DNA of 27,654 nt from Epulopiscium sp. Nele67-Bin004 (GCA_002007315.1 LNZQ01000077.1:1-27654); one strand, 5' to 3'; shown: positions 7,464 to 16,284, counted from the first letter of the stretch. Notes: generated by a model not told the origin, from the sequence alone. Program-made: numbers and translations.

Positions 7464-8135
7464 TTAATGCCGACCGTTATTTATTTTGTTTTCAAGACGT
7501 TTCGCAGTCTTGCTAAGTATCGTTATAACAACCATATACATTATACCGATAATCGCCCACGTTTCAAGCGATTTAAACGTGTTACCAGAAATTGTTTTCC
7601 CCGTGTTTGTAAGCTCTGGAAATCCGATAACAGACAATATAGACGTATCTTTTAACGTAATAATAAACTGGTTAATAATAGACGGAATCATCACCACAAC
7701 TGCTTGTGGCAAAATCACAAACCTCATCGCCTGTCCATAAGTTAGCCCCAAACTTCGGCTAGCTTCCATTTGCCCTCTATCAATACTTTCAATTCCAGCA
7801 CTAAAAATTTCCGCCATATACGCACCACTGTTCATCGAAAGCGAAATTGTACCCGCTTGAAGTGCGGACAACCTAAATGTTTCTATGCCTATCATTTTCA
7901 TTCCTGCTGGAATTCCAAAATACACGAAGTACGCCAAAACGATTAGGGGAACGCCACGAACGGCGTCCACATAAATATTCCCCAAAAGTTTTAAACCTTT
8001 GTTGCCACTCACGTTAAATAGTGCAACTATCATACCGATAATCATTCCAAAAAACAGTGATAGCAACGTCAAAAGTAGCGTTTTACCAAGTGCAGCGACA
8101 AGCATCTCGCCATAAACTTCAATAATTGCAATCAT
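7464..8135 (-). CDS. Polar amino-acid ABC transporter permease
   Basis: 223 residues of the HisM/GlnP-type permease family, with about five membrane helices. The EAA loop that contacts the ATPase is clear (MEASRSLGLTYGQAMRFVILPQA region, roughly residues 123-145), and VRGVPLIVLAYFVYFG near residues 59-74 is typical of the family. GGTGG lies 9 nt before the ATG. The gene follows the binding-protein gene by 12 nt on the same strand. It imports an amino acid or related small polar solute; the substrate cannot be read from the sequence. No ATPase gene follows: transcription meets the convergent PLAT gene. Confidence 0.93.
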   Translation of the reverse strand: MIAIIEVYGEMLVAALGKTLLLTLLSLFFGMIIGMIVALFNVSGNKGLKLLGNIYVDAVRGVPLIVLAYFVYFGIPAGMKMIGIETFRLSALQAGTISLSMNSGAYMAEIFSAGIESIDRGQMEASRSLGLTYGQAMRFVILPQAVVVMIPSIINQFIITLKDTSILSVIGFPELTNTGKTISGNTFKSLETWAIIGIMYMVVITILSKTAKRLENKINNGRH

Positions 8136-8147
8136 ACTCTCGCCACC

Positions 8148-8993
8148 TTATTTTAAATATTTGTCGACGATTTCTTGATATTCGCCTGATGCCACAACGT
8201 TTGCAAGACCTGCATTAAACATATCAAGCAGTTCATACGAACTTTCGCTCATAATTGCAAAGCCGTATGCCGAGCTATCGTTAGCCATGTTTTCTGGAAT
8301 TTTTAGTGCCAAGTTTGCCGATTTGATAGACGCTGCCATAACTGGTGTGTCCTCGATACAAGCGGCACTGTTGCCAAGTATAACGTCTTGATACATAGTT
8401 GGAGAGTCTTCAAAAACCGTAATTGTGAAGCCGTATTCATCTTTTATGCTGTTTGCGAAACTTGCCCCCGCTGTTCCGTTTTTAACTGCAACGTTTTGGC
8501 CACGTAAGTCTTCAAAAGAAGAAATATCGCTGTTTAGTTCAACAACGAACGTTTGCTCTGTGTCAAAATATCCATCTGAGAAAATCCAACCAGAGTCTTT
8601 ACGCTCTTGGTTTATCGTTGCTCCTGCTATAAGTCCGTCCGCTTGCCCAACTTGAACTGCGGCAACGGCTGCGTCCCACCCCAAGCTGTGAAGTTCATAT
8701 TCAAAGCCTTGGTCTGCCGAAATTGCCGCAAGCAAGTCAACGTCGATACCTACAAATTCGTTGTTTTCGTTTGTATACTCAAACGGTATGTAAACAGTGT
8801 CGGTTGCGATAACCCAAACTTTTGATGTTTCATTGTTAGTGTCTGATGTTTCAGATTTAGTTTCAGATTTAGTTTCCGATTTAGTTTCAGATGATGTTGA
8901 TGTGCTTGACGTTGGCGTTGCTGTGTCCCCACTGCTACAACCTGCCACCATTATAGTTGTTAATGCTAATAAAACTCCTACAAACTTTTTCAT
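8148..8993 (-). CDS. Amino-acid ABC transporter substrate-binding lipoprotein
   Basis: 281 residues. Residues 1-18 are a lipoprotein signal and VAGC at 16-19 gives Cys19 as the lipid anchor. Residues about 20-58 are a low-complexity linker containing near-perfect SETK repeats. The rest is a family-3 periplasmic-type binding domain (FEYTNENNEFVGIDVDL, ADGLIAGATINQERK, LRGQNVAVKNGTAG, ending with VVASGEYQEIVDKYLK). AGGAGGG lies 7 nt before the ATG. It delivers substrate to the permease encoded next. The repeat linker, visible also as the repeated DNA, probably varies in length between strains. Confidence 0.93.
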   Translation of the reverse strand: MKKFVGVLLALTTIMVAGCSSGDTATPTSSTSTSSETKSETKSETKSETSDTNNETSKVWVIATDTVYIPFEYTNENNEFVGIDVDLLAAISADQGFEYELHSLGWDAAVAAVQVGQADGLIAGATINQERKDSGWIFSDGYFDTEQTFVVELNSDISSFEDLRGQNVAVKNGTAGASFANSIKDEYGFTITVFEDSPTMYQDVILGNSAACIEDTPVMAASIKSANLALKIPENMANDSSAYGFAIMSESSYELLDMFNAGLANVVASGEYQEIVDKYLK

Positions 8994-9026
8994 TTTAATT
9001 CCCTCCTATAATATCCTGTTTTGCAA

Positions 9027-9043
9027 GTATACGCTTTGTATAC
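9027..9043 (-). promoter_or_regulatory. Possible operator upstream of the amino-acid ABC genes
   Basis: GTATAC-GCTTT-GTATAC is a perfect inverted repeat whose halves are themselves palindromic. It lies 34 nt before the SBP ATG and 16 nt downstream of a minus-strand TATAAT (9065-9060), a position suitable for a repressor. No regulator family is recognised. Confidence 0.3.
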
Positions 9044-9155
9044 CCCATTTTTGTTGATTATTATAACGTTATGCGTGAATTTTAGGAAATATGAATATAA
9101 AATTTGCAAGTTGTACATATGTAAGGTTCATTTTGGTTGTTGTTTAAACGATGCA

Positions 9156-9180
9156 CGTAGGGGCGGTCACTGGCCGCCCA
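9156..9180 (-). repeat. Dispersed GC-rich palindrome, copy 2 (inverted)
   Basis: GGGCGGTCACTGGCCGCCC core preceded by CGTAG. It is the reverse complement of copy 1 across the core and flanking CTACG. Confidence 0.85.
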
Positions 9181-9236
9181 TCTTTTTTTATGAACCACCC
9201 GTTTTATAAATAGCCCATATGATATATTCGGGCAAT

Positions 9237-9282
9237 GCGGGCGGTATGGATGTATGCGGGCGGCCAATGACCGCCCCTACGG
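9237..9282 (+). repeat. Dispersed GC-rich palindrome, copy 3, with an upstream GCGGGCGG half copy
   Basis: GCGGGCGG occurs at 9237 and again at 9256, a period of 19 bp. The second occurrence continues into GGCCAATGACCGCCCCTACG. It is complementary to copy 2 over about 24 bp with one mismatch, leaving 70-80 bp between the arms. Confidence 0.8.
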
Positions 9283-9507
9283 TATATATGGGTGACGGCG
9301 ATATATCTATTTTTATATTTTTTGTAATTTAGCATTACCACTAAAAAATTTGTCGAAGTACAATCTTGACAGCCATATAACAAGTTGTACGCCATTTTCT
9401 GACACAAGCAAAACATACCTATTGAAACGGGCAGTGCTCGTATATTTTTGTAACATATCACTATATACAAGCCAACTTGTACTACATTATAACTAAATAT
9501 ATGAATT

Positions 9508-9533
9508 TAAGTTTATTTTTTATTGTGCGATAT
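9508..9533 (+). promoter_or_regulatory. SigD (flagellar sigma factor) promoter of flagellin 3
   Basis: TAAG (9508-9511), a 15-nt spacer and GCGATAT (9527-9533) match the TAAA-N15-CCGATAT consensus at 9 of 11 positions. The ATG of flagellin 3 is 108 nt downstream. Confidence 0.7.
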
Positions 9534-9641
9534 ATATATCAGATAAGCAAACTGGCAAAAAAATACATACAGTTTGTTTATAAACCAATGTGGCAAGATG
9601 CTACAAATTTTTATATATCGAAAATTCAAGGAGGAATTCAT

Positions 9642-12600
9642 ATGGTAATCAATAACAACTTAATGGCTATGAATGCCAACAGAAACTTAGCTATCAACAA
9701 CAACGCTCAAGCAAGCTCAATGGAAAAATTATCTTCTGGTCTACGTATCAACAGAGCGGGGGACGACGCTGCGGGTCTTGCAATCTCTGAAAAGATGCGT
9801 GCTCAAATCAACGGGTTAAACCAAGCGAGCCGAAACGCTCAAGACGGTATTTCTCTTATCCAAACTGCTGAGGGTGCGTTGGGCGAAACTCAAGAAATGT
9901 TGCAACGTATTCGTGAACTTGCTGTTCAATCACTAAACGGAACTTACACTGATAGCGATAGAGAAAAACTTGACCTTGAGGTGCAACAACTTATTGAGGA
10001 GATTAATGGTATTGCTGAAAAAACTGAGTTTAACGGTATCAATCTTCTTGGTGGCGGAGAGTTAACAGAAACTCCACCTGCTGGATTTGATCCTGCAACT
10101 GACATCCCAGACTCACAAAATGCCGATGAACTTCAACAATCTATTGACTATTTCAACAGTGAAATTAATACTTTAACTGAATCACATTCAGAGATCAAAG
10201 CGTTAAATGACCTTTTGGCTTATCCAGGACCAGAGGAAACTTCAACAACTACAACTGAGAGCAAAACAATAACTACAACTGAATTTTCTCCTCTATCAGA
10301 AGCCGAGTTTAACACGTTGGAATTTGAAGATAGATATGAATATGTTGTAAATTATTATACTGAAATCGGTGATGAAACAAGTGCTGAAGCTGTTAAAGCT
10401 GCATATGCTGCACTTGAAAACACTGACAATGCAGAACTTGAGGCAGCTTATGCAGAATACAAAAATGCTATGGACAAAGTTGCAACATACACTGGTCAAC
10501 TTGACACGTTAAACGGAGTTGAATATGATACAGTGAAAATGCCATTTGACCCATCAAAATTTAACGCAGACACTGATACACTTGAGTCAGCTGAAGAAGC
10601 ACTTGCACTACTTAATTATGCAAACGATGAAATCGACAACATTCTTGACACTACAAACAACTATGTAAATGAAGATGGCGATGTGGAGCTTTCAGCGAAT
10701 GCAAAAGCTACTTTAGATGATATCAAAGCTGTTTTAGATGCTCTTGATGACGTGTTTTCAGGTTATGATGAGATAAAATATATGGATGAAGACGACGACG
10801 GTAACGAGATAACGGTAACTGTAACTAAAGAAGATTATTATGCAATGGATCTTAAAGAAAGAATGGAATTATATGACCTTTTCACAGATAGCGATACAGT
10901 ATATCATGAGGACGAAACTTTTGATGGTATTTCTTCAGATGATCTAGTAGCTTTTACTGCGAAACTTCAAGATAGTAATGATTCTACCGCATTAGCTGCT
11001 GAGGAAATCGAAACAGCTGCTGAGCTTATAAAAGTACTTGGCGAACTTGACGGAGTATATAAAGCAGACACTGACACTGGTTCTGATGGTATTAATGGTA
11101 GCACAATACAAGATAGTCTTGATGCTATGTTTAAACTTCAAGGGATTGCAATTGCTTATGAAGAACCACAAACAAATTCTATCACACGTGAAAGTAGTGA
11201 ATCAACAAAAACTATTGCGGCAGCTGGGGCAGACCTTAAAACAGCTGAAAGTAATTTAACTAACGCACTAGATGCGATATCTGATGCCCTTGATAATATC
11301 AACACTACCTATAGTGCAGATGGTTCTGGGATTGCTACCGACAAAGATGCTAACGCTCACGATGATACTGTAGCCTCTTTCATTAGTAGTGCAATCGCAG
11401 ACTATGAAAAATATTTAGCAGCCGATGAAAATGACCCTGCGGATGGTGACTACGGCGAAGTAGAAAGCTTTGATGATATTTTAAAAGCGTATTATGCTTC
11501 TGGCGTGGACGATCAAGGCGATAATTCATTTGATTCTACTTTAAGCATCGGATCAGACGCTGGTGACACTTACACTGACCTTGCTAATGCTATCTCTACA
11601 TTTAAAACAAAGTTTAATGACGATGTACACACAACTGTATTAGATGGTAGCACAGACTACTTTGGGGATTTAGAAACTGCTTTTGATACTGCATTTGGAG
11701 AAGTTACAGACGCACAAGCCGCATACGACAAAGCAGTAAAAGATGCAGGTGAATTATCATATGACAGCGTTGAGGCAGCAGCAATAGGCGTTAAAGCTGC
11801 AGTTGATGCATTCACAGGCGATATCGACCTAGTTCTTAACGGTGCAACAGCAAGCAATGGCGTAGACAGCTTAACACTTGTTAACGATGCACTTAAAGCA
11901 TACGAAACAGCAGTTTCAGCAGGTGAAGATACGTATGATCAGGTTTCAGATCTATCAGAATTGCTTAAAGCGTATATGGAAACTGATGATTATGATGCCT
12001 CAAATTATAGTGAGATTGATGACCTTACAAAAATAGATGACATTTTGTCTGCTGCTGATGAAACATTTGACACTTTAGTTGATACAGCACTAGACAGATC
12101 TCGATCAACAACCGATCCATCTGGTGCAACATTCGCCGACCTACAAGCTGACGTTGAAGCAACTATGGCTGCATACAAAGAAGCTGTTGCAACTGCTAAT
12201 AACGACACTAACAATGATGGTGGCGATGGTGATGACGGCGATGGTGGTGACGACGGTGGTAGCGGCGACGACACTCCTATTGGTTCTGGCGACGTTCAAA
12301 CGTTCACATTCCACGTTGGAGCAAACGGTGATCAAAAAATTAGCGTTGATATCGCATGTATGGACGCAGAAGCTCTTGGACTTACAGAAGTTAACATCTT
12401 AAACCAAGAATCAGCAAGTGCAGCACTTGAAGCTATCGACGCAGCTCTTGAAATGGTATCTCAACAACGTGCAATTTTAGGGGCAGTTCAAAACCGCCTT
12501 GAGCACACAATCAAAAACGTTGACAACACAGCTGAAAACCTACAATCTGCAGAATCTCAAATTCGTGACACAGATATGGCATCTGAAATGGTTACACTTA

Positions 12601-12689
12601 CTAAATACAATATCCTCGCACAAGCATCTCAATCAATGCTTGCACAAGCAAACCAAGCACCACAACAAGTGTTACAACTACTTGGATAA
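9642..12689 (+). CDS. Flagellin 3, giant flagellin of 1015 residues
   Basis: The start is the ATG with AAGGAGGA (9628-9635) 6 nt upstream; the frame is open for 55 more codons upstream, but that stretch is not flagellin-like. D0/D1-N covers about 1-140 ([30 protein letters not shown]). The hypervariable centre of about 745 residues is strongly acidic, with helical Ala/Asp/Glu-rich segments and a Gly/Asp linker ([19 protein letters not shown]). D1/D0-C covers about 889-1015 ([32 protein letters not shown], ending LQLLG). Typical flagellins are about 270-550 residues, so the centre is greatly enlarged. It probably adds large outer domains to the filament. A SigD promoter lies upstream, and flagellin 4 follows after 78 nt. 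Confidence 0.95.
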   Translation: MVINNNLMAMNANRNLAINNNAQASSMEKLSSGLRINRAGDDAAGLAISEKMRAQINGLNQASRNAQDGISLIQTAEGALGETQEMLQRIRELAVQSLNGTYTDSDREKLDLEVQQLIEEINGIAEKTEFNGINLLGGGELTETPPAGFDPATDIPDSQNADELQQSIDYFNSEINTLTESHSEIKALNDLLAYPGPEETSTTTTESKTITTTEFSPLSEAEFNTLEFEDRYEYVVNYYTEIGDETSAEAVKAAYAALENTDNAELEAAYAEYKNAMDKVATYTGQLDTLNGVEYDTVKMPFDPSKFNADTDTLESAEEALALLNYANDEIDNILDTTNNYVNEDGDVELSANAKATLDDIKAVLDALDDVFSGYDEIKYMDEDDDGNEITVTVTKEDYYAMDLKERMELYDLFTDSDTVYHEDETFDGISSDDLVAFTAKLQDSNDSTALAAEEIETAAELIKVLGELDGVYKADTDTGSDGINGSTIQDSLDAMFKLQGIAIAYEEPQTNSITRESSESTKTIAAAGADLKTAESNLTNALDAISDALDNINTTYSADGSGIATDKDANAHDDTVASFISSAIADYEKYLAADENDPADGDYGEVESFDDILKAYYASGVDDQGDNSFDSTLSIGSDAGDTYTDLANAISTFKTKFNDDVHTTVLDGSTDYFGDLETAFDTAFGEVTDAQAAYDKAVKDAGELSYDSVEAAAIGVKAAVDAFTGDIDLVLNGATASNGVDSLTLVNDALKAYETAVSAGEDTYDQVSDLSELLKAYMETDDYDASNYSEIDDLTKIDDILSAADETFDTLVDTALDRSRSTTDPSGATFADLQADVEATMAAYKEAVATANNDTNNDGGDGDDGDGGDDGGSGDDTPIGSGDVQTFTFHVGANGDQKISVDIACMDAEALGLTEVNILNQESASAALEAIDAALEMVSQQRAILGAVQNRLEHTIKNVDNTAENLQSAESQIRDTDMASEMVTLTKYNILAQASQSMLAQANQAPQQVLQLLG

Positions 12690-12706
12690 GTTGGTTAATA
12701 TTTTAA

Positions 12707-12726
12707 GGGTGAGCCTAGGCTCGCCC
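12707..12726 (+). repeat. Palindromic hairpin between flagellin 3 and flagellin 4
   Basis: GGGTGAGC-CTAG-GCTCGCCC forms an 8-bp stem with one G-U pair. It is followed by GCTTATACATTTTC, not a true T-run. It may act as a partial terminator or an RNA stability or processing site that sets the relative amounts of the two flagellins. Confidence 0.6.
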
Positions 12727-12767
12727 GCTTATACATTTTCAGTTGCATATAAAAGGAGGATATTTTT

Positions 12768-14441
12768 ATGATAATCAATACTAACATGGCAGCAATCAAC
12801 GCAAATAGAAACTTAGGTATCAATCAACTTGGGCAATCAAAATCAATGGAGAAGCTATCTTCAGGTATGCGAATAAACCGTGCGGCAGACGACGCAGCGG
12901 GTCTTGCAATATCGGAGAAAATGCGCAACCAAATCCGTGGACTTGAACAAGCAAGTCGCAACGCACAAGACGGTATATCGCTTATCCAAACCGCAGAGGG
13001 TGCACTAAGCGAGTCACACGAAATGTTGCAACGCATGCGAGAACTTTCTATTCAATCACTTAACGATACATATTCAGCTGAAGACAGAGAAAAAATCCAA
13101 ATTGAAGTTACAGAACTTCTTGAAGAAATTGACGGGATCGCAGACAAAACAGAGTTTAACGGTATGCAAGTTCTTGCAGGCGACTTAGGGGTGTTTGACC
13201 CTGAACTTAACGACCCAAAAACAGCTGACAACTACTTTGAGGGTATCGCATACGCCGAAGAACAAATCGAAATCGCAACAGTTGCAGGTGGCGACACATA
13301 CGCCGACTTAGAAATAGGCATCGCAGGTCTTGATTATCAAGCATACCGCAACCCAGAATATACCGAAGAACAGTGGAACAACTTAACGACATCTCAAAAA
13401 ATCGCAGCCGCAACAGCAAACAACGATACAGAAGTTGACATTATCGACGACGACGGAAATTTGGTAAGCTATGACGTTGAAGCTTTGTACGAGGAGCTTT
13501 CAGACGACGTAAAATTGTCGCTTGACGTTTGGGAGGAAAAATATATCGAGTGGACATCTGATGTGACCGACCCAAGCTTAACAGACGGCGCACAGCTTAC
13601 TGCGGCTCTTGAATATTATGAGAATTTGCAAGCAGAAGGATTTGAAATGGACGAAGACGCTATCGCAGCGATGTTTGGTGACCCTGAATTTGACGTAACT
13701 TTGTATGACCCAAGTTTTATGGACGACGCAAATTATGACGCAACTGTTGAAGACCCAGATTTTGACTATGATGCACTTGAAACAGCGTACAACGCATTAG
13801 ATCCAGACTTTGACCCAACTGACACAGTTACCAACAGTGCTGACGATATAGATGCATACAACGAAATAGTCAACCAATATCAATCATATTGGGCTTATAA
13901 CGACCAACAAGCACTTGACGGGTATTACGAGTCAAACCAAGCACAATATGACACTTACATGGAAGATATTTCAGACAAAATCGTTGAATACACTGAGGCA
14001 CTAGACGAACTAAACTATGACCCAGACGCTCCAGTTTATGAAGGCAGCACAGTTTATTCGTTCCACACAGGTGCAAACCAAGACCAAAAAATTACTGTTG
14101 AAATTTCGGCAATGGGTGTTGCGGCTCTTGAACTTACAGGGCTAAGCGTTGCAACAACAGAAAAAGCAAGTGCCGCACTTATTGCGATTGATGCCGCTAT
14201 AAACGCTATTTCTGAACAACGTGCAAGACTTGGTGCGGTGCAAAATCGCCTTGAATATACAATTTCAAACGTTGATAACACAGCCGAAAATTTGCAGTCT
14301 GCCGAGTCAAACATTCGTGATACAGATATGGCCGAAGAAATGGTTACACTCACAAAATACAACATCTTAACACAAGCAACACAAGCGATGCTTGCACAAG
14401 CAAATCAAGCTCCACAACAAGTGCTACAATTATTGCAATAA
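12768..14441 (+). CDS. Flagellin 4
   Basis: 557 residues. D0/D1-N covers about 1-135 ([51 protein letters not shown]). The centre covers about 136-430, and D1/D0-C about 431-557 ([43 protein letters not shown], ending LQLLQ). The centre is very acidic and has a run of D-P-x-F-D type repeats ([31 protein letters not shown]). AAAGGAGGA lies 7 nt before the ATG. No promoter is seen in the 78-nt gap after flagellin 3, so co-transcription is likely. A palindrome-based terminator follows. Confidence 0.96.
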   Translation: MIINTNMAAINANRNLGINQLGQSKSMEKLSSGMRINRAADDAAGLAISEKMRNQIRGLEQASRNAQDGISLIQTAEGALSESHEMLQRMRELSIQSLNDTYSAEDREKIQIEVTELLEEIDGIADKTEFNGMQVLAGDLGVFDPELNDPKTADNYFEGIAYAEEQIEIATVAGGDTYADLEIGIAGLDYQAYRNPEYTEEQWNNLTTSQKIAAATANNDTEVDIIDDDGNLVSYDVEALYEELSDDVKLSLDVWEEKYIEWTSDVTDPSLTDGAQLTAALEYYENLQAEGFEMDEDAIAAMFGDPEFDVTLYDPSFMDDANYDATVEDPDFDYDALETAYNALDPDFDPTDTVTNSADDIDAYNEIVNQYQSYWAYNDQQALDGYYESNQAQYDTYMEDISDKIVEYTEALDELNYDPDAPVYEGSTVYSFHTGANQDQKITVEISAMGVAALELTGLSVATTEKASAALIAIDAAINAISEQRARLGAVQNRLEYTISNVDNTAENLQSAESNIRDTDMAEEMVTLTKYNILTQATQAMLAQANQAPQQVLQLLQ

Positions 14442-14451
14442 TTATATGTAC

Positions 14452-14478
14452 GGGCGGTCATTGGCCGCCCTCGTTTTT
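14452..14478 (+). terminator. Flagellin 4 terminator built from the dispersed palindrome (copy 4)
   Basis: GGGCGGTCATTGGCCGCCC (14452-14470) folds into a stable hairpin, followed by TCG and five T (14474-14478), 10 nt after the flagellin 4 stop. It shares the core of the repeats at 6475, 9156 and 9256. Confidence 0.8.
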
Positions 14479-14500
14479 ATGCCATGCGGGTGATTTGTTT

Positions 14501-14728
14501 TTATGCAATTTTGCCATATTCAAATACAGCTACACCACTCACTATAACTTTAACCTCAGTTAAAATATCTTCTATTTTTGTAGCAATTTCATCATTATAA
14601 AACGATTCGCCACATTGAATACACTGTTCACAAGGCACATTTTTTATAATAATTATACACTCCTCATAGTTCACTACATGATTTGTTAGACCATCACTAA
14701 TATCACCTTTACAATAAAAACACTTCAT
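14501..14728 (-). CDS. YgiT/MqsA-type zinc-finger protein (antitoxin-like)
   Basis: 75 residues with CFYCKGD at positions 3-9 and CEQCIQCGESFY near 33-44, giving the two Cys-pair zinc knuckle of YgiT-type antitoxins. The tail (EIATKIEDILTEVK...) is helical, but the full DNA-binding C-domain of MqsA is absent. The ATG overlaps the stop of the preceding DUF4258 gene as ATGA, so the two are co-translated. In this family the zinc-finger partner typically follows a DUF4258 or RelE-like gene and is annotated as antitoxin. Toxin-antitoxin function is inferred, not shown. Confidence 0.8.
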   Translation of the reverse strand: MKCFYCKGDISDGLTNHVVNYEECIIIIKNVPCEQCIQCGESFYNDEIATKIEDILTEVKVIVSGVAVFEYGKIA

Positions 14729-15051
14729 AAATTTTCCGCCTTTCTAGTTTTAAAATCTTTATCCCATTTTTCTAAGCTGGGCTTATATGCTGTAATAAAC
14801 CATAAATATTCTTCCCCAACACCTACAACACAATGTAATTTAACATTATTTATACAAATCCCTAAAATTAAACAACTTGGATAAGGATAATCTGTAGGAT
14901 AAGTTTCTATTATTTCACCAGTCATAATGCAATTTTTTACATCTTTAGTCGAGATATCTCGTTGTTGCAATCTTGCCAAAACGTGAGCTGTCCATTTTAT
15001 ATTCCCTTTTTGGCACAAATTTTGTATGTAGTTCAAATCTAAATCAGACAC
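14725..15051 (-). CDS. DUF4258 family protein (RelE-like toxin candidate)
   Basis: 108 residues with the DUF4258 pattern: WTAHVLARLQQRDISTKDV near residues 20-38 (the H-x-x-x-R-x-x-x-R segment), GEIIETYPTDYPYPSCLILG near 45-64, then strands LHCVVGVGEEYLWFITAYKP. The start is GTG with AGGAGCG about 8 nt upstream. It is paired by a 4-nt overlap with the YgiT-type gene. Family members are small RelE-like fold proteins, thought to include RNA-cleaving toxins. No catalytic residues are assigned here. Confidence 0.8.
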   Translation of the reverse strand: MSDLDLNYIQNLCQKGNIKWTAHVLARLQQRDISTKDVKNCIMTGEIIETYPTDYPYPSCLILGICINNVKLHCVVGVGEEYLWFITAYKPSLEKWDKDFKTRKAENL

Positions 15052-15084
15052 CTAATCGCTCCTATCTAAATAAAGTAATACATT

Positions 15085-15093
15085 ATTATATCA
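15085..15093 (-). promoter_or_regulatory. Extended -10 promoter of the DUF4258/YgiT pair
   Basis: The minus strand reads TGA-TATAAT with its 3' end 33 nt before the GTG start. The -35 region is weak (GTCAAA at a 17-nt spacing). Confidence 0.5.
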
Positions 15094-15123
15094 CTATTAA
15101 AACTGCTTTGACTAGTAGCATAA

Positions 15124-15153
15124 CAAAAATAAGGGCGTTCACTTTCACGCCCC
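15124..15153 (-). terminator. Terminator of the dpaB gene
   Basis: Minus-strand stem GGGCGT (15152-15147) pairs with ACGCCC (15138-15133), followed by TTATTTTTG. It resembles a degenerate copy of the dispersed palindrome (GGGCG...CGCCCCTA). Confidence 0.7.
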
Positions 15154-15159
15154 TATAAA

Positions 15160-15744
15160 TTATTTTATTAAAATCGGTTGAATTTGCTTGTAGTTAATAG
15201 CCATTTCAATTGTTTCTGGTACAAGTGCCAAATCTGCTATAAGTGAATATGGCTTGTTAATTGGGTCATCTTGCCCAAATGGAACAAAGAAAATACTTTG
15301 ATTGTGAATAACTTCGCCGATATTTTTTAGACTAAGCCCCAACCCGTCGTTTGTTGAAATCGCAATAATAACTGGTTTCGCATTTCTAAGAAGTGCCTTA
15401 GCCGCAAGCGGTACTGCTGTATCTGTAATACCGTTCGCAAGTTTTGCAAGTGTGTTTCCAGTGCAAGGCGCTATTAAAATTGCGTCTATCACACCTTTTG
15501 GGCCAAGTGGTTCCACAGATGGAATAGTGTGCAATATCTCTTTACCTGTAATCTCCTCAATTTGTGCGATAAAATCTTCGCTTTTGCCAAAACGTGTCGT
15601 AATCTCGTATGCGTGGTCTGTCATAATAGGGTGCACATCTACCCCTAAGTCTACCAAGTTTTGTATCATTTTAACGGCACTTGCAAAGGTGCAAAAAGAG
15701 CCACACAATGCAACACCAAGTTTTAGACCTTCTAATTTTTTCAT
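15160..15744 (-). CDS. dpaB: Dipicolinate synthase subunit B
   Basis: 194 residues, close to the usual length of about 200. It has the flavoprotein-like fold of SpoVFB: LKLGVALCGSFCTFASAV near residues 7-24, LIAPCTGNTLAKLANGITD near 90-108, and AKPVIIAISTNDGLG near 122-136. With subunit A it converts dihydrodipicolinate to dipicolinic acid for the spore core during late sporulation. AGGGGGA lies 8 nt before the ATG, overlapping the end of the dpaA remnant. Because subunit A is truncated here, the enzyme may not function. The usual asd/dapA neighbours are absent; a terminator follows. Confidence 0.93.
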   Translation of the reverse strand: MKKLEGLKLGVALCGSFCTFASAVKMIQNLVDLGVDVHPIMTDHAYEITTRFGKSEDFIAQIEEITGKEILHTIPSVEPLGPKGVIDAILIAPCTGNTLAKLANGITDTAVPLAAKALLRNAKPVIIAISTNDGLGLSLKNIGEVIHNQSIFFVPFGQDDPINKPYSLIADLALVPETIEMAINYKQIQPILIK

Positions 15745-15746
15745 TG

Positions 15747-16238
15747 TTATTCCCCCTGATTATGCATAATAATTTCAAGTCCATGATATAGGATTTTTGC
15801 TGCTGTCTTTGGAGCAACTTTGCCTGGAAGTCCCATTGCCGCAACATAAGTTATGCCCGACTCGTCCAAACAACTCATTTCTATTCCACCTGGTGCCGAC
15901 GCAAGTTCAACGTACAACACATCATCACCACACATTTCCACATGCGAAAAATCTAATATCTTAACTGGTATCGTATTAAAAATAAAATCGTATTGCCACA
16001 AATGTTTTTTAAGCTCGGCAAGTGGTATCGCCTTGTAGCCATACGCCTCAATAAATGCAAGGTCGCTAGGTTTTCTAGCCTCAATTGCAACGTCCGCACC
16101 AAGTCCTTTAAGTTTGTGAGCCAAAATTTTGCCACAACGTCCAAAGCCTAGCACCAAACATTTGCTGTCATTTAGCGTAATTTCTGAATGTTCCATAGCA
16201 TATTGTATAGCCCCTTCGGCAGTCGGAATTGCATTTGC
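15747..16238 (-). pseudogene. dpaA: Dipicolinate synthase subunit A, N-terminal half missing
   Basis: Only the C-terminal Rossmann half is present. Residues KCLVLGFGRCGKILAHKLKG give the GxGxxG-type nucleotide loop, followed by LGADVAIEAR and a conserved tail (GLPGKVAPKTAAKILYHGL). Family proteins are about 290-300 residues; the ORF from the first ATG (16196) gives 149. Upstream codons still read conserved-looking NAIPTAEGAIQYAMEH, so homology extends to about 16235. It then passes into unrelated sequence with a stop at 16278-16280. There is no good ribosome site at 16196. The break lies between this point and the divergent Uma2 gene, which suggests a rearrangement or insertion-deletion. A functional short form is possible but unlikely. 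Confidence 0.8.
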
Positions 16239-16275
16239 AATAACAAAGAAAACTCTTACTTTTGAAGAAATTTTA

Positions 16276-16284
16276 TGTTATACT
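16276..16284 (+). promoter_or_regulatory. Extended -10 promoter of the first Uma2 gene
   Basis: TGT-TATACT lies 22 nt before the ATG, with no convincing -35 box. The predicted start site falls next to the ribosome-binding site, so the leader would be very short. Confidence 0.4.

Larger units (their letters stand above)
8994..9641. other. 648-base gene-free region between the ABC operon and flagellin 3
   Basis: It contains a likely SBP promoter zone (TATAAT on the minus strand at 9065-9060 and a GTATAC-N5-GTATAC inverted repeat at 9027-9043), an inverted pair of GC-rich palindromes (9156-9282), a small stem (TACAAG/CTTGTA, about 9468-9483), and the SigD promoter and ribosome site of flagellin 3. 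Open frames crossing the palindromes give low-complexity peptides with RRGGHWPP and look spurious. Confidence 0.7.

Noticed and set aside
9082..9470. Short open frames on both strands reading RRGGHWPP
   Set aside because: The peptide is the translation of the dispersed palindrome. There are no ribosome sites and no family resemblance.
9477..9641. 55-codon upstream extension of flagellin 3
   Set aside because: It overlaps the SigD promoter and is not flagellin-like. The ATG at 9642 has AAGGAGGA and gives the conserved flagellin N-terminus.
11657..12335. Antisense open frames inside flagellin 3
   Set aside because: They are explained by the biased Asp/Ala/Thr codon use of the flagellin. No ribosome sites or recognisable proteins.
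9642..12689. Flagellinolysin (metalloprotease in the flagellin centre)
   Set aside because: No HExxH motif is present in any of the four flagellin centres.
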